From contig CAWIED010000001.1 of the NCBI GenBank assembly GCA_963835085.1, positions 186,001 to 250,000 of the forward strand: a stretch of 64,000 bases of DNA. The letters are read 5' to 3'. The stretch comes from JBDIAG01 sp963835085 (lineage in GTDB: Bacteria > Actinomycetota > Actinomycetes > Actinomycetales > CAWJMD01). Shown here piece after piece: positions 41,073-49,793 of this stretch. The notes beneath the pieces are model-generated. The model was given only the letters and a program-made list of their open reading frames with translations, did not search any database and was not told the DNA's origin. Position 1 is the first letter of the stretch; each line of letters starts with the position of its first letter. The translations under genes were made by a program, and so were the position numbers.

Positions 41073-43235
41073 ATGTCACGACGCCGCGGAATGTACGTGA
41101 GCGCCATGGTCTGCACCATGAGTCTGGTAGGCGTGAGCCTGGTGGGTGCCCTGTCGGCTCAGGCCGACACTCCCTCCACTGCAGCTCCGGCCTCCACTGC
41201 AACTCAGGCGGGTTCGGGCAAGGTGCCCGCGGCCGTCGAGGCGGCCGTGTCGAGCGCACCCACCGACGTGCTGGTCAGTTACAGCGCGCCAGCGGCCACT
41301 CGTGAGCTGCAGGCCGCCCAGAACGGCTCCCCCCAGGTCAAGGCAGCCGCCGCGGCGAGCGCCGTGCGCTCGATGAGCACGGTGAAGACGCAGGCGCTGG
41401 CACACGTCGGCGCAGGCGTGCGGGTGGCCCAAGACTTCAGTCATCTGCCGGTGCAGATCGTGCGGGTCGACTCGCCCGCGGCTCTCACCGCCCTCACGGC
41501 AGACCCGGCGGTCACCTCGGTGAGTGCCACCCAGGTGCGCCACTTCGACGCCGTCACCCCCTGGCAGAGCCTCACCAGCCAGCCTGCGGCGACGGCCCGC
41601 GGCTACGACGGCCGCGGTGTCAGGGTCGCCGTGCTCGACACCGGCATCATCGCCAACACGGCCGCCGCAATGGCTGTCTTCGGTGACTGCTCCAAGGGCT
41701 GGGCAACGCGCAACTGCCGCATCGACTCCTTCACCGACACCGGTGGCTCGGGCCAGCAGTCGGTGCACCCGCACGGCACCAATGTCGCCGGCGTGGTGGC
41801 CACCATGGCGCCGGCCGCCCACCTCGACATCTACAACGTCTTCAGCAGTGCCGCCGGGGCCAGCGACAGCGCGATTCTGTCGGGCATCAACAAGGTGCTG
41901 GCCACGGCCGCCAGCCGGCAGGTCAAGGCGGTCAACCTCAGCCTCGACGACGATTCGCACTACACGTCCGTGTGCTCGAGCTCGGTCTACGCCTCGGCTT
42001 TCGGCAGTCTGCGCGCTGCGGGCATCGTCCCCGTGGTGGCCGCCGGCAACTCGGCCCATCCCAACGGCGCTGCGTACACCGCCGGCCTGTCCGATCCTGC
42101 CTGTGCGCCGGGCGCGCTCAGCGTCGGCGCCGTCTACCCCGCCAACCTGGGTTCGCAGAACTTCGGTGACTGCATCGACGCCACCACCCGCCCCGACCTG
42201 GTGACGTGCTTCTCGCAGTCGGCGCCCTTCCTGTCGATCCTGGCGCCGGGCGTGAACGTCACGGCGGCCGGAGTCAACATGTCCGGCACCTCGCAGGCAA
42301 CGCCGATGGTCTCCGGCGCCGTCGCCGACCTCGCCTCGGCCAATCCGAATGCCAGCGCCGATCAGTTGCAGAACGCCTTGACCTCATCGGGTGACCCGGT
42401 CACCGATCCACGTACCAGTCAGGTCACTCCTCGGCTCGACGTCAATGCCGCTGCAACGGCTTTCGGCTCCGCACCGGCAGCGGTCACGTCCGTCGGGTCG
42501 CAGTTGCGCACCAACGCCCAGATCACCGAGCGCACCCAGCTGACCTCGCCCAACGGCGAACACGCGCTGTCCTTCAACCTGTTGAGGTTCAACCAGGGCC
42601 TGGTGCTCGGGGGGCAGTCGTGTGACCCCGTCGTGCTGGCCCAGACGACGGGTCGTCCCAGCAACACGCTCGTCATGCAGAGCGACGGCAACCTGGTGCT
42701 GTACGCCAACGGCGTACCGGCGTGGGCCACGGGTACCAACGGCAACCCCGGCGCCTGGGCAGCCCTGCAAGATGACCGCAACTTCGTTGTCTACTCCGCG
42801 GCCAACAAGCCACTGTGGGCTACCAACACGCTGTGCACCACCTCGTCCAGCGTCGACTTCGGCACCGGCGCCGTGCGCAACAGGACACTCGGCGCCGGCC
42901 AGTTCATGTTGAGCGTCGACCGGCGGTTCAAGCTCGTGATGCAGGGCGACGGCAACCTCGTGCTCTACTCGCCCAGCCGCGCCACGTGGTCGTCCGGCAG
43001 CTACGGCAACCCGGGTGCCTTCGCCGTGCTCCAGAGCGACAACAACCTCGTCGTGTACTCCGCCGCAGGCCGCCCGCTCTGGTCGTCGGGTACCAGCACC
43101 GCCCCCACCGTCTGGACGGCGTACCCCACCAAGCTCGTGCTCCAGGGCGACGGCAACATGGTGCTCTACCGCACCACCGACAGCGGGGCGCTGGCCTCCG
43201 CAGTGTGGGCCACAGGCACCTACGGCAAGCTCTAA
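41073..43235 (+). CDS. Secreted subtilisin-family (S8) protease fused to a bulb-type lectin
   Basis: 720 residues. Signal peptide MSRRRGMYVSAMVCTMSLVG with cleavage near ALSAQAD (residue 31); inhibitor-like prodomain (about 40-170); S8 catalytic domain with Asp189 (RVAVLDTGI), His234 (VHPHGTNVAG) and Ser407 (NMSGTSQATPMVSG), plus the oxyanion Asn region VVAAGNSAHPNG. From about 490 three beta-prism bulb-type (GNA-like) mannose-lectin repeats follow with Q-x-D-x-N-x-V-x-Y: VMQSDGNLVLYANG, VMQGDGNLVLYSPS and VLQGDGNMVLYR. Cysteines are scattered. The lectin probably tethers the protease to mannan or other glycans. An unusual fusion; divergent from GGT. Confidence 0.92.
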   Translation: MSRRRGMYVSAMVCTMSLVGVSLVGALSAQADTPSTAAPASTATQAGSGKVPAAVEAAVSSAPTDVLVSYSAPAATRELQAAQNGSPQVKAAAAASAVRSMSTVKTQALAHVGAGVRVAQDFSHLPVQIVRVDSPAALTALTADPAVTSVSATQVRHFDAVTPWQSLTSQPAATARGYDGRGVRVAVLDTGIIANTAAAMAVFGDCSKGWATRNCRIDSFTDTGGSGQQSVHPHGTNVAGVVATMAPAAHLDIYNVFSSAAGASDSAILSGINKVLATAASRQVKAVNLSLDDDSHYTSVCSSSVYASAFGSLRAAGIVPVVAAGNSAHPNGAAYTAGLSDPACAPGALSVGAVYPANLGSQNFGDCIDATTRPDLVTCFSQSAPFLSILAPGVNVTAAGVNMSGTSQATPMVSGAVADLASANPNASADQLQNALTSSGDPVTDPRTSQVTPRLDVNAAATAFGSAPAAVTSVGSQLRTNAQITERTQLTSPNGEHALSFNLLRFNQGLVLGGQSCDPVVLAQTTGRPSNTLVMQSDGNLVLYANGVPAWATGTNGNPGAWAALQDDRNFVVYSAANKPLWATNTLCTTSSSVDFGTGAVRNRTLGAGQFMLSVDRRFKLVMQGDGNLVLYSPSRATWSSGSYGNPGAFAVLQSDNNLVVYSAAGRPLWSSGTSTAPTVWTAYPTKLVLQGDGNMVLYRTTDSGALASAVWATGTYGKL

Positions 43236-43406
43236 CCCCAATGCCTTTCAGTTAAGGTTCGGGAGTTGGTGTCACCCCCCAGGCCCAGGCACGCCCTGAC
43301 TTTGGGAGTTGCGTCTGGCGAGGAGGGGCAGCCCTGGTAGGTGAATCACAGTCTTGCCGGACCTCTGAGTCGATGCTCAACCTAAAGACACCTGGACCCG
43401 GTGCCG

Positions 43407-43600
43407 ACCGCGGCGGATACACCGCGGATGACACCACCCAACGACCCCAATCCCGGTTCGGGTGCTCAACTGGGTGTCAACCGCGGCGGATACACCGCGG
43501 GTGGCACTACTGAACGGCTCCAACCGCGGTTTCGGTGCTCAACTGGGTGTCAACCGCGGCGGAAACACCGCGGATGGCACCACCCTGCGCCCCCGGATCG
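43407..43600. repeat. 73-bp-period repeat block
   Basis: ACCGCGGCGGATACACCGCG recurs at 43407, 43480 and 43553 (third copy GGAAACACCGCGG), each 73 bases apart; copies 2 and 3 are preceded by GGTGCTCAACTGGGTGTCA. Within each unit CCGCGG flanks an 8-base core. Confidence 0.8.
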
Positions 43601-43660
43601 TAAGGGGTCGAGTCCGGCTTCTGCAGGGCCGTGACGGGGTCGGTTTCTGACGCTATGACC

Positions 43661-43681
43661 ATGCCCCGCCGGACGGGGCAT
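43661..43681 (+). terminator. GC hairpin (candidate terminator)
   Basis: ATGCCCCG and CGGGGCAT pair over 8 bp with a 5-base loop. It is 425 bases past the subtilase stop with nothing coding in between, so a terminator role is uncertain. Confidence 0.45.
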
Positions 43682-43968
43682 CGTCCTAGCGCAGGAAAGC
43701 CCGCGCCCTGCGACTGTCGAAACCGCCCTTTGTGGAAGACCCGGGCAGGCTGTGGCGTCCCATGGCCCGGCTCCGTCCCTTGTCGCCCTGGCTTCGTGCA
43801 CCTGTCGCCTGGCCCTGCCCTGCGACACCCCACATAGATCTTGACGCCCACACCCTGACGACTAACTGAACAGCATTAGTTCTAACCCGGCTGAAGGCGC
43901 CTGGGCACGTACCTCGCCGCGCTCGACTCGGTCGACGTGGCCCCAACGCCCTCCGCCCTCGCCTCCCT

Positions 43969-43974
43969 TGCGAT
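43969..43974. repeat. Target-site duplication, left (TGCGAT)
   Basis: TGCGAT directly precedes the first base of the IS element and is repeated at 46664-46669 after the last base. A 6-base duplication fits IS21-family elements. Confidence 0.85.
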
Positions 43975-44090
43975 TGTCGGCGGCCACGAGAAACTGCCCG
44001 GAGACGGCCACGAAACTGCCCGCTGGCGGACATGAGAACTGCCCGCTGGCGGACATGAGAACTGCCCGCTGGCGGCCATGGGATCTGCCC
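43975..44090 (+). repeat. IS21 left-end multiple terminal repeats
   Basis: AACTGCCC at 43992, 44014, 44037, 44060 and ATCTGCCC at 44083, spaced 22-23 bases, each followed by a GCTGGCGGACATG-like word. These are the expected IstA binding array. Confidence 0.85.
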
Positions 44091-44192
44091 GACACGACGT
44101 CGTCTGCCTTGCCGCGGTCCGCGGTTGAGGCCCCTTCCTCGGGTGCGATGAGCGGTGCTTGAAGTCGCTACCGCTCCCGAGGAAGGGATGAG

Positions 44193-45755
44193 TTGAAGTC
44201 TGCCGAGGAGATCATGAAAATTCTGGATGCCTACGACCTGACCGGGTCGTTGCGTGATGCCGGGGAGCTGGCCGGCTGCTCTCACCACACGGTGAAGCAC
44301 TACGTGGACCGCCGCGCCGCTGGCTGGGAGCTCGACCAGGTGGCCGCGCGGCCGCAGTTGATCGATGAGTACCTGCCCAAGGTCGAGGAGTGGGTCGAGC
44401 GGTCCAAGGGCAAGGTCCGCGCCGACAAGGCCCACGAGAAGCTCGTCGCGATGGGCTACAAGGGTTCGGAGCGCACCACCCGCCGGGCGGTCGCGAAGGT
44501 CAAGGAGAACTACCGTTCAGGGAAGGTGCGGGTCCACCGCCCGTGGGTGACCGAGCCGGGGATGTGGCTGCAGTACGACTACGGCGACGGTCCGGTCGTC
44601 GACGGCGTCAAGACGGTGTTGTTCGTCGCGTGGTTGGCGTGGTCGAGGTTTCGGGTGGTGATCGCGCTGCGGGACAAGACGATGCCGAGCGTGTTCGCTG
44701 CGCTGGATCAGACGTTCCGCCAGCTGGGTGGGGTGCCGACTTATGTGCTGACCGACAACGAGAAGACCGTCACTGTCGAGCACATCGCCGGGATCCCGGT
44801 CCGCAACGCCCAGCTCGTCACCTTCGCCGAGCACTACTCGGTGGTCGTGCACACCTGTGTGCCCGCGGATCCGGCGTCCAAGGGCGGGACCGAGTCGTCG
44901 GTGAAGATCAGCAAGGCCGACCTGGTCCCCAAGGACACCAACCTGCTTGAGGAGTACGCCTCGTTCGCAAAGCTCGAGGCGGCATGCGGGGCGTTCTGCG
45001 AGAAGGTCAACACCCGCTCACATCGGCTCACGAAGCGGCCGCCGGTCGAGATGCTCGCCGAGGAACGGACCCGTTTGCACCCGGTTCCCGGGGTGCCGCA
45101 CACGGTCGCGTTTGGGACCACCCGGGTGGTGCCGGCGAACACGCCGATGGTGACCTTCGAATCGGGCCAGTACTCAGTCCCGCACACGCTCAACGGGCGC
45201 AGTCTGCTCGGGGCGAAGGTGTGGGTCCGCACCCAGGGCGTCGGCATCGACGAGCAGGTCGTCATCGTCCACGTCAGCGACGACGGTCCGGTCGAGGTCG
45301 CCCGCCATGCACGCGCGACACCGGGCATGCCGAAGATCAACGACGAGCACTTCCCGCCCCAGCCCGAGGGACCGCTGGATCGTCGGCCACGTGCCAAGAA
45401 CACCGCGGAAGCGGAGTTCCTCGACCTGGGTGCAGGTGCCCGGCTGTGGCTGGTCGAGGCCGCCGCGGCGGGCACGCCGCGGATGCGGGTCAAGATGACC
45501 GAGGCCCTCAGCCTGGCCAAGCTGTTCGACCCCGTCGAGGTCGACTGGGCACTTGGCCACGCCGCCGTGCATGGCCGGTTCGCCGAGGCCGACCTGTCCT
45601 CGATCCTCGACCACCACGCGAGCCGGCCATCTGCCGGTGAGCACCGGGCCAGTGAGGACTCCTCGCTGACTCAGGGCACCGCAGCGTGGGCACGACTCGG
45701 CCAACAGATCGGGCAGTCCACCACGTCGAGCGACAGCAGCGAGGTGATCGCATGA
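44193..45755 (+). CDS. istA: IS21 transposase IstA
   Basis: 520 residues from a TTG at 44193 (GAGGAAGGG upstream; an ATG at 44188 is out of frame and stops at once). N-terminal HTH (AGELAGCSHHTVKHYVDRRA), an integrase core of the DDE type with catalytic Asp in QYDYGDGPVVDG, Asp in VLTDNEKTV and the later Glu (PASKGGTESSVKISK), then C-terminal beta-barrel text VPHTLNGRSLLGAKVWVRT. Catalyses strand cutting and transfer together with IstB. The stop overlaps the istB start (ATGA). Full length, no lesion. Confidence 0.95.
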   Translation: MKSAEEIMKILDAYDLTGSLRDAGELAGCSHHTVKHYVDRRAAGWELDQVAARPQLIDEYLPKVEEWVERSKGKVRADKAHEKLVAMGYKGSERTTRRAVAKVKENYRSGKVRVHRPWVTEPGMWLQYDYGDGPVVDGVKTVLFVAWLAWSRFRVVIALRDKTMPSVFAALDQTFRQLGGVPTYVLTDNEKTVTVEHIAGIPVRNAQLVTFAEHYSVVVHTCVPADPASKGGTESSVKISKADLVPKDTNLLEEYASFAKLEAACGAFCEKVNTRSHRLTKRPPVEMLAEERTRLHPVPGVPHTVAFGTTRVVPANTPMVTFESGQYSVPHTLNGRSLLGAKVWVRTQGVGIDEQVVIVHVSDDGPVEVARHARATPGMPKINDEHFPPQPEGPLDRRPRAKNTAEAEFLDLGAGARLWLVEAAAAGTPRMRVKMTEALSLAKLFDPVEVDWALGHAAVHGRFAEADLSSILDHHASRPSAGEHRASEDSSLTQGTAAWARLGQQIGQSTTSSDSSEVIA

Positions 45756-46537
45756 CGACCGCGAGCCCGATCAGCACGGCGCCGCCGCTGCCGGCCGATC
45801 TGGAGGACCTACTACGCCGGCTGCGGCTGCCGCACATCCGTCGTCACGCACCCGAGGTCGTGGCGACCGCGAAGGCCCAACGCTGGGAACCGGCCGAGGT
45901 GCTCAAGGCCCTGTTCGTCGAGGAGGTCGCCGGCCGCGAACGTTCCGCCCTGGCCACCAGACGAGCAGCGGCCGGGTTCCCGACCGGGAAGACGTTCGAC
46001 GCCTGGCAGCCCGACGCATCCTCGATCCCGGCCCCGACCCAACAAGCGCTACGCACCCTGGAGTGGGTCCACCGACGAGAGAACCTCGTCGTGTGTGGGC
46101 CGTCGGGGACGGGGAAGACGTTCCTACTCGAGGCACTCGGGCAACAAGCCGTCGAACAGGGCCTCAAGGTCGCCTGGTTCACCCTGGAAGACCTCGGCGT
46201 CCTGCTCAGGCGTCATCGTGCCGACGACACCGTGTCCAAAGCGATCGCCCGCGTGCTGCGAGCTGATCTCGTGGTCGTTGATGACATAGGGCTGCTACCG
46301 GTTGCCGCGGACGCCGCCGAGGGGCTCTACCGGCTCGTCGACGCCGCCTATGAGAAGCGCTCGGTCGCGATCAGTTCGAATCTGCACCCGTCCGGGTTCG
46401 ATGAACTGATGCCCAAGACGCTGGCCACCGCCACCGTCGACCGGCTGCTCCACCACGCCCACGTCTGCCAGACCAGCGGGGACTCCGTACGCCTCACCCA
46501 GGCACTTGCCGGCCAAGGGGTGAGCCCGTTGAGCTGA
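45752..46537 (+). CDS. istB: IS21 helper ATPase IstB
   Basis: 261 residues from the ATG at 45752. DnaC/DnaA-like AAA+ ATPase: Walker A VCGPSGTGKTFLLEALG, Walker B LVVVDDIGLLP, sensor region VAISSNLHPSGFDELM. It acts as a target-selection and assembly factor for IstA. N-terminal residues 1-80 are the helical domain (LLRRLRLPHIRRHAPEVVAT). Intact; four-base overlap with istA. Confidence 0.95.
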   Translation: MTTASPISTAPPLPADLEDLLRRLRLPHIRRHAPEVVATAKAQRWEPAEVLKALFVEEVAGRERSALATRRAAAGFPTGKTFDAWQPDASSIPAPTQQALRTLEWVHRRENLVVCGPSGTGKTFLLEALGQQAVEQGLKVAWFTLEDLGVLLRRHRADDTVSKAIARVLRADLVVVDDIGLLPVAADAAEGLYRLVDAAYEKRSVAISSNLHPSGFDELMPKTLATATVDRLLHHAHVCQTSGDSVRLTQALAGQGVSPLS

Positions 46538-46569
46538 GCACCCTGGTCGGTGGTGGCCGCAGCCCCCCT

Positions 46570-46663
46570 GGGCAGATCCCATGGCCACCACCGGGCAGAT
46601 CTCGTGACCGTCAGCGGGCAGGTTTCATGTCCGCCACTGGGCAGTTCTCACTGGCCCTTGACA
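46570..46663 (+). repeat. IS21 right-end multiple terminal repeats
   Basis: GGGCAGAT at 46570 and 46593, GGGCAGGT at 46616, GGGCAGTT at 46639: four copies exactly 23 bases apart, complementary in orientation to the left array, ending TTGACA at 46663. Confidence 0.85.
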
Positions 46664-46669
46664 TGCGAT
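46664..46669. repeat. Target-site duplication, right (TGCGAT)
   Basis: Second copy of the 6-base TGCGAT next to the right end of the IS. Confidence 0.85.
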
Positions 46670-46766
46670 GCACGAACCCGGGCACCTCCAACCTTGCGGG
46701 GTAGCCCACGCACCATCAGCTCTAGCACCTCAAGAGTTTCGTTAGCCTAAGTAATGATATATAGTT

Positions 46767-47213
46767 GTGCATGTGACCGCTCCGAATGCAGAGACGTACC
46801 CCTCGGAGCTCGCGGCTGAGCTACGGGTGGCGCTGATGCGCAGTGTCCGCCGCGTTCGCCAGGAGCGCTCCACCGACGCCCTCACCGATGGGCAGTACTC
46901 GGTACTGGCCCGCCTCGACTGCGCGGGCCCCCAGACTCCTGGTGCGCTGGCCGATTTCGAACATGTCCAGCCGCCCAGCATGACGCGCACGATCGCGGGG
47001 CTTGCCGACGCGGGTCTGCTGATCCGTTCGCCGCACCCGACCGATCGGCGTGCGCTCATGGTCGACCTCACCCCGGCGGGCCGCGAGATCGTGTTGGCGA
47101 CGCGGCGCCGTCGCACCGCCTGGCTTGCCGATCAGCTGGCTCAGCTCAGTGCTGAAGATCGAGACACCTTGGCTCGCGCGGCCCATATTCTGACCGAGAT
47201 GGTCGGCCGATGA
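46767..47213 (+). CDS. MarR-family transcriptional regulator
   Basis: 148 residues. GTG starts at 46767 and 46773 are both possible; no Shine-Dalgarno is visible and TATATAG lies just before, so the mRNA may be leaderless. Winged helix: DGQYSVLARLDCAGP, TPGALADFEHVQPPSMTRTI, GLADAGLLIRSPHPTDRRAL (DRR wing), VDLTPAGREIV. It overlaps the MFS gene by four bases (ATGA), so it probably represses that exporter. The IS21 insertion ends about 100 bases upstream. Confidence 0.9.
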   Translation: MHVTAPNAETYPSELAAELRVALMRSVRRVRQERSTDALTDGQYSVLARLDCAGPQTPGALADFEHVQPPSMTRTIAGLADAGLLIRSPHPTDRRALMVDLTPAGREIVLATRRRRTAWLADQLAQLSAEDRDTLARAAHILTEMVGR

Positions 47214-48532
47214 ACCGCATGTTCGAGTCGCTCTCCGTGCGCAACTACCGGCTGTATGCCACAGGAGCGCTCGTCTCCAACGCCGGCACCTGGATGCAGC
47301 GGGTGGCCCAGGACTGGCTCGTCCTCACGGTGCTCACCAACCACTCTCCGATCGCGCTGGGCGTCACGACCGGCCTGCAGTTCCTGCCGACCCTGCTGCT
47401 CAGTCCGGTCTCGGGTCTGCTCGCCGACCGGTTGCCCAAGCGCAAGTTGATGATCTGGACCCAGGCGCTGATGGGGCTGACCGCCCTCCTGCTCGGGTTG
47501 CTGGTGCTGAGCGGCGCGGCCACGTTGTGGCAGGTCTATCTGCTGGCCACCGTGCTGGGCGTGGTCTCTGCCGTCGACACCCCCACCCGCCAGACCTTCG
47601 TGGCCGAGATGGTTCCGGCCGACAAGCTGAGCAACGCCGTAGGTCTCAACAGCGCCTCGTTCAACAGTGGTCGCCTCATCGGCCCAGACCTGGCTGGGCT
47701 GCTCATCGCCGCCTTCGGTACCGGCCCGGTGTTCCTTATCAACGCGGCGAGCTTCGGCGCCACGATCACAGCCCTGCTGGCCATGCGGGTCAGCGAGCTG
47801 ACGCCGATCCAGCGCGCGCCTCGAGCCGGCGGGCAGATCAGGGCCGGTCTGTCCTACATCAAGCACCGTCCGGATCTGCTCATCATCCTCGGCATTGCGG
47901 GCATGGTGGGCACCTTCGGCCTCAACTTCCAGATGACCACCGCCCTCATGGCCACCCAGGTGTACGGCAAGGGGGCGGGCGAATACGGACTGCTGGGCTC
48001 GATCATGGCAATCGGTTCGCTCGCGGGCGCGCTGCTGGCTGCGCGCCGGCGGCACCCGCGGATGCGCCTGCTCCTCGGTGCGGCACTGTGTTTCGGAATC
48101 TTCGCGTGCGTGGCCTCGCTGATGCCCACGTACGCCACCTTCGCCATCGCGCTGATTCCCACGGGAATGAGTTCGCTGACGCTCATGACAGCGGCCAACA
48201 CGATCATCCAGATGACCACCGAACCGGCGATGCGCGGGCGGGTGATCGCCCTGTACATGGCGGTCTTCGCCGGCGGGACCCCGCTGGGTGCGCCGATCAT
48301 CGGCTGGGTCGGTGAGGTCTTCGGCGCTCGCTGGACGATCGCCGTAGGCGGCATCGTGTCTCTCGTATGTGCTGTGATCGCATCTTTCGTGCTGCTGCGT
48401 GTGCAAGGACGCCGCGTGCAGATCACGTTTGGCCGACGCCCGCGGGTGAGGTTGGTGCCGACCCAGGCACCGGCCGATCCCGTCACCACGGCCGAACTCG
48501 ATGATGCCCGCGATCTGTCGTCCGCCGCGTAA
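47210..48532 (+). CDS. MFS transporter (DHA3/EntS-like)
   Basis: 440 residues, 12 predicted membrane helices. N-terminus MNRMFESLSVRNYRLYATGA, then SNAGTWMQRVAQDWLVLTVL, and the loop 2-3 motif GLLADRLPKRKLM (the GxLaDrxgrkr signature). AVDTPTRQTFVAEMVPADKL and NSASFNSGRLIGPDLAGLLI are typical of the MFS_3/DHA3 branch of macrolide and siderophore exporters. Proton-driven efflux; the substrate is unknown. Overlaps its MarR regulator. Confidence 0.9.
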   Translation: MNRMFESLSVRNYRLYATGALVSNAGTWMQRVAQDWLVLTVLTNHSPIALGVTTGLQFLPTLLLSPVSGLLADRLPKRKLMIWTQALMGLTALLLGLLVLSGAATLWQVYLLATVLGVVSAVDTPTRQTFVAEMVPADKLSNAVGLNSASFNSGRLIGPDLAGLLIAAFGTGPVFLINAASFGATITALLAMRVSELTPIQRAPRAGGQIRAGLSYIKHRPDLLIILGIAGMVGTFGLNFQMTTALMATQVYGKGAGEYGLLGSIMAIGSLAGALLAARRRHPRMRLLLGAALCFGIFACVASLMPTYATFAIALIPTGMSSLTLMTAANTIIQMTTEPAMRGRVIALYMAVFAGGTPLGAPIIGWVGEVFGARWTIAVGGIVSLVCAVIASFVLLRVQGRRVQITFGRRPRVRLVPTQAPADPVTTAELDDARDLSSAA

Positions 48533-48580
48533 GGCTGCGCCCTCCAGGCTGGCCTAGCATCCGGCTGTCATGCTGAGCCG

Positions 48581-49705
48581 TCAGCCCGCGATGAACCTTC
48601 CTCCCGCGTTCACCGCGAGGTCAGCACCGAAGGCGGCCGCCGGGGTGTAGGCGCCGGCCGGTGCCTGGCCGGCGGCAAGCCGGATGGCGACCTCGCACGC
48701 CACCGCTGCGGTGTAATCCATCGCGTCATCTGCCCGCAGCCACTCGCTCCGGCTGGTGCCGTCGGCCCACTCGACCTGTGCGTGTCCCCAGGAATGCGGG
48801 CGCGGACGAGGAGCCGGATCGAGTCGAATCGCTGCCAGGCGCCGGGTGGCGAACCTTCGCACGGCGCCGATCCCCAGCAGCGCGCCGGCTGTCGGCAGGA
48901 TCGCTCGCACGATGGGGGAGGTGGGCGCGAGCGCTGAGGTGGCAACGACCGAGGGTGCGCCGCTGGCGCGTTGCGCCGCAATGAGCTCCCCACTGGGAAC
49001 CGCTGCCGCCGCGGCAGACGTGCCGTCCGGCAGCGCGAACCGCTCCAGACCTGATCCGAGCCGCGAGCGGACGAGCCGACCGTCTCGAAAACGTCGTCCT
49101 CCGAAGGCCATGACGTCGAGGATCGTGCCGGCAAAGGCGGCGCCCATGGTGCCGCCCGGCGACGAGCTGGACGACAGGGCATCGACCTGCACGTGCGCCG
49201 GAGTGGGTCGGTTCTCACAGAGCCGTGCCACGATTGCCTCGGTCGCGAGAACGCCGAACCCGGCGCCGGTCACCAGGGTGCTGCCGGCAGTGACGGCCTC
49301 GTCATGCAGGCCGAGGAGTGCAGGCATCGAGACCAGGTCATTCGCCAGGTCGAGGTAGTGGCCTTCCGGCATGCATGCCCTGGCGATGGTCACTGCGGTC
49401 TCGGTGTAGGGGCCGACAGTGTTCACCACCACGGTATTGCTGGCGCTGGCATTGCTGGCGCTGGTATTGCTCGTGCTGGTGATGGATCGACGGCGGAGGT
49501 GATCGGCCATTGCCGCAGCCGACTCGGCGACGACGATGCGTGCGGGTCGCCCCAGCTGCTCGGCTGCGCGCTGGAGGCGAGCGGCGTCGCGGCCCACCAG
49601 TACGAGAGCGAGCTCTGAGTGCGCCGCCAGTCGCTGGGCAACCGCGCCTCCGACGCGTCCTGTCGCACCCAGGATCCAGACTTCCCCTGCTTGCTGATCC
49701 GGCAT
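48581..49705 (-). CDS. Saccharopine dehydrogenase-like NAD(P)-binding protein
   Basis: 374 residues. Rossmann start VWILGATGRVGGAVAQRLAA, LVLVGRDAARLQRAAEQLG, then VVVNTVGPYTETAVTIARAC, GHYLDLANDLVSMPALLGLH and STLVTGAGFGVLATEAIVAR: the pattern of saccharopine-dehydrogenase-like reductases, which in actinobacteria include trans-acting enoyl reductases. An unusual Ser/Asn/Thr/Ala insert (ITSTSNTSASNASASNT) near residue 75 comes from a short DNA repeat. Divergent from the TetR gene, whose operators lie between. Likely an oxidoreductase controlled by it; substrate unknown. Confidence 0.85.
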   Translation of the reverse strand: MPDQQAGEVWILGATGRVGGAVAQRLAAHSELALVLVGRDAARLQRAAEQLGRPARIVVAESAAAMADHLRRRSITSTSNTSASNASASNTVVVNTVGPYTETAVTIARACMPEGHYLDLANDLVSMPALLGLHDEAVTAGSTLVTGAGFGVLATEAIVARLCENRPTPAHVQVDALSSSSSPGGTMGAAFAGTILDVMAFGGRRFRDGRLVRSRLGSGLERFALPDGTSAAAAAVPSGELIAAQRASGAPSVVATSALAPTSPIVRAILPTAGALLGIGAVRRFATRRLAAIRLDPAPRPRPHSWGHAQVEWADGTSRSEWLRADDAMDYTAAVACEVAIRLAAGQAPAGAYTPAAAFGADLAVNAGGRFIAG

Positions 49706-49721
49706 CGATGAGCCTCTTCAC

Positions 49722-49776
49722 GTGATGACACTCTGTGTTGTCACCACGGTACAGGATGACGACACGCAGTGTCATC
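49722..49776. promoter_or_regulatory. Two candidate TetR operators (divergent promoter)
   Basis: GTGATGACA...TGTTGTCAC at 49722-49744 and GATGAC...GTCATC at 49755-49776, 33 bases apart centre to centre, between the saccharopine-dehydrogenase-like gene and the TetR gene. The TGACA/TGTCA half-sites resemble those of the TetR at 51596-52195. Confidence 0.65.
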
Positions 49777-49793
49777 GCTGATAGCTTTGGCAC

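Larger units (their letters stand above)
43236..43974. other. Repeat-rich intergenic gap between subtilase and the IS21 element
   Basis: About 740 bases without a supported gene. It holds a 73-base-period repeat block (43407-43600), a hairpin at 43661-43681 and the 6-base TGCGAT adjoining the IS. Part of it could be the remains of an older element; no gene was rebuilt by removing the IS. Confidence 0.5.
43975..46663 (+). mobile_element. Complete IS21-family insertion sequence
   Basis: 2689 bases bounded by TGTC...GACA. The ends are related inverted repeats (left TGTCGGCGGCCACGAGAA, right complement TGTCAAGGGCCAGTGAGAA) followed by multiple inner terminal repeats spaced 22-23 bases, a hallmark of IS21. 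It encodes overlapping istA and istB, both intact, and is flanked by the perfect duplication TGCGAT. Confidence 0.95.

Noticed and set aside
43407..43600. CRISPR or integron repeats
   Set aside because: Only three 73-base units without unique spacers or integrase.
43926..46740. A host gene interrupted by the IS21 element
   Set aside because: Removing the IS and one TGCGAT does not restore a convincing frame.
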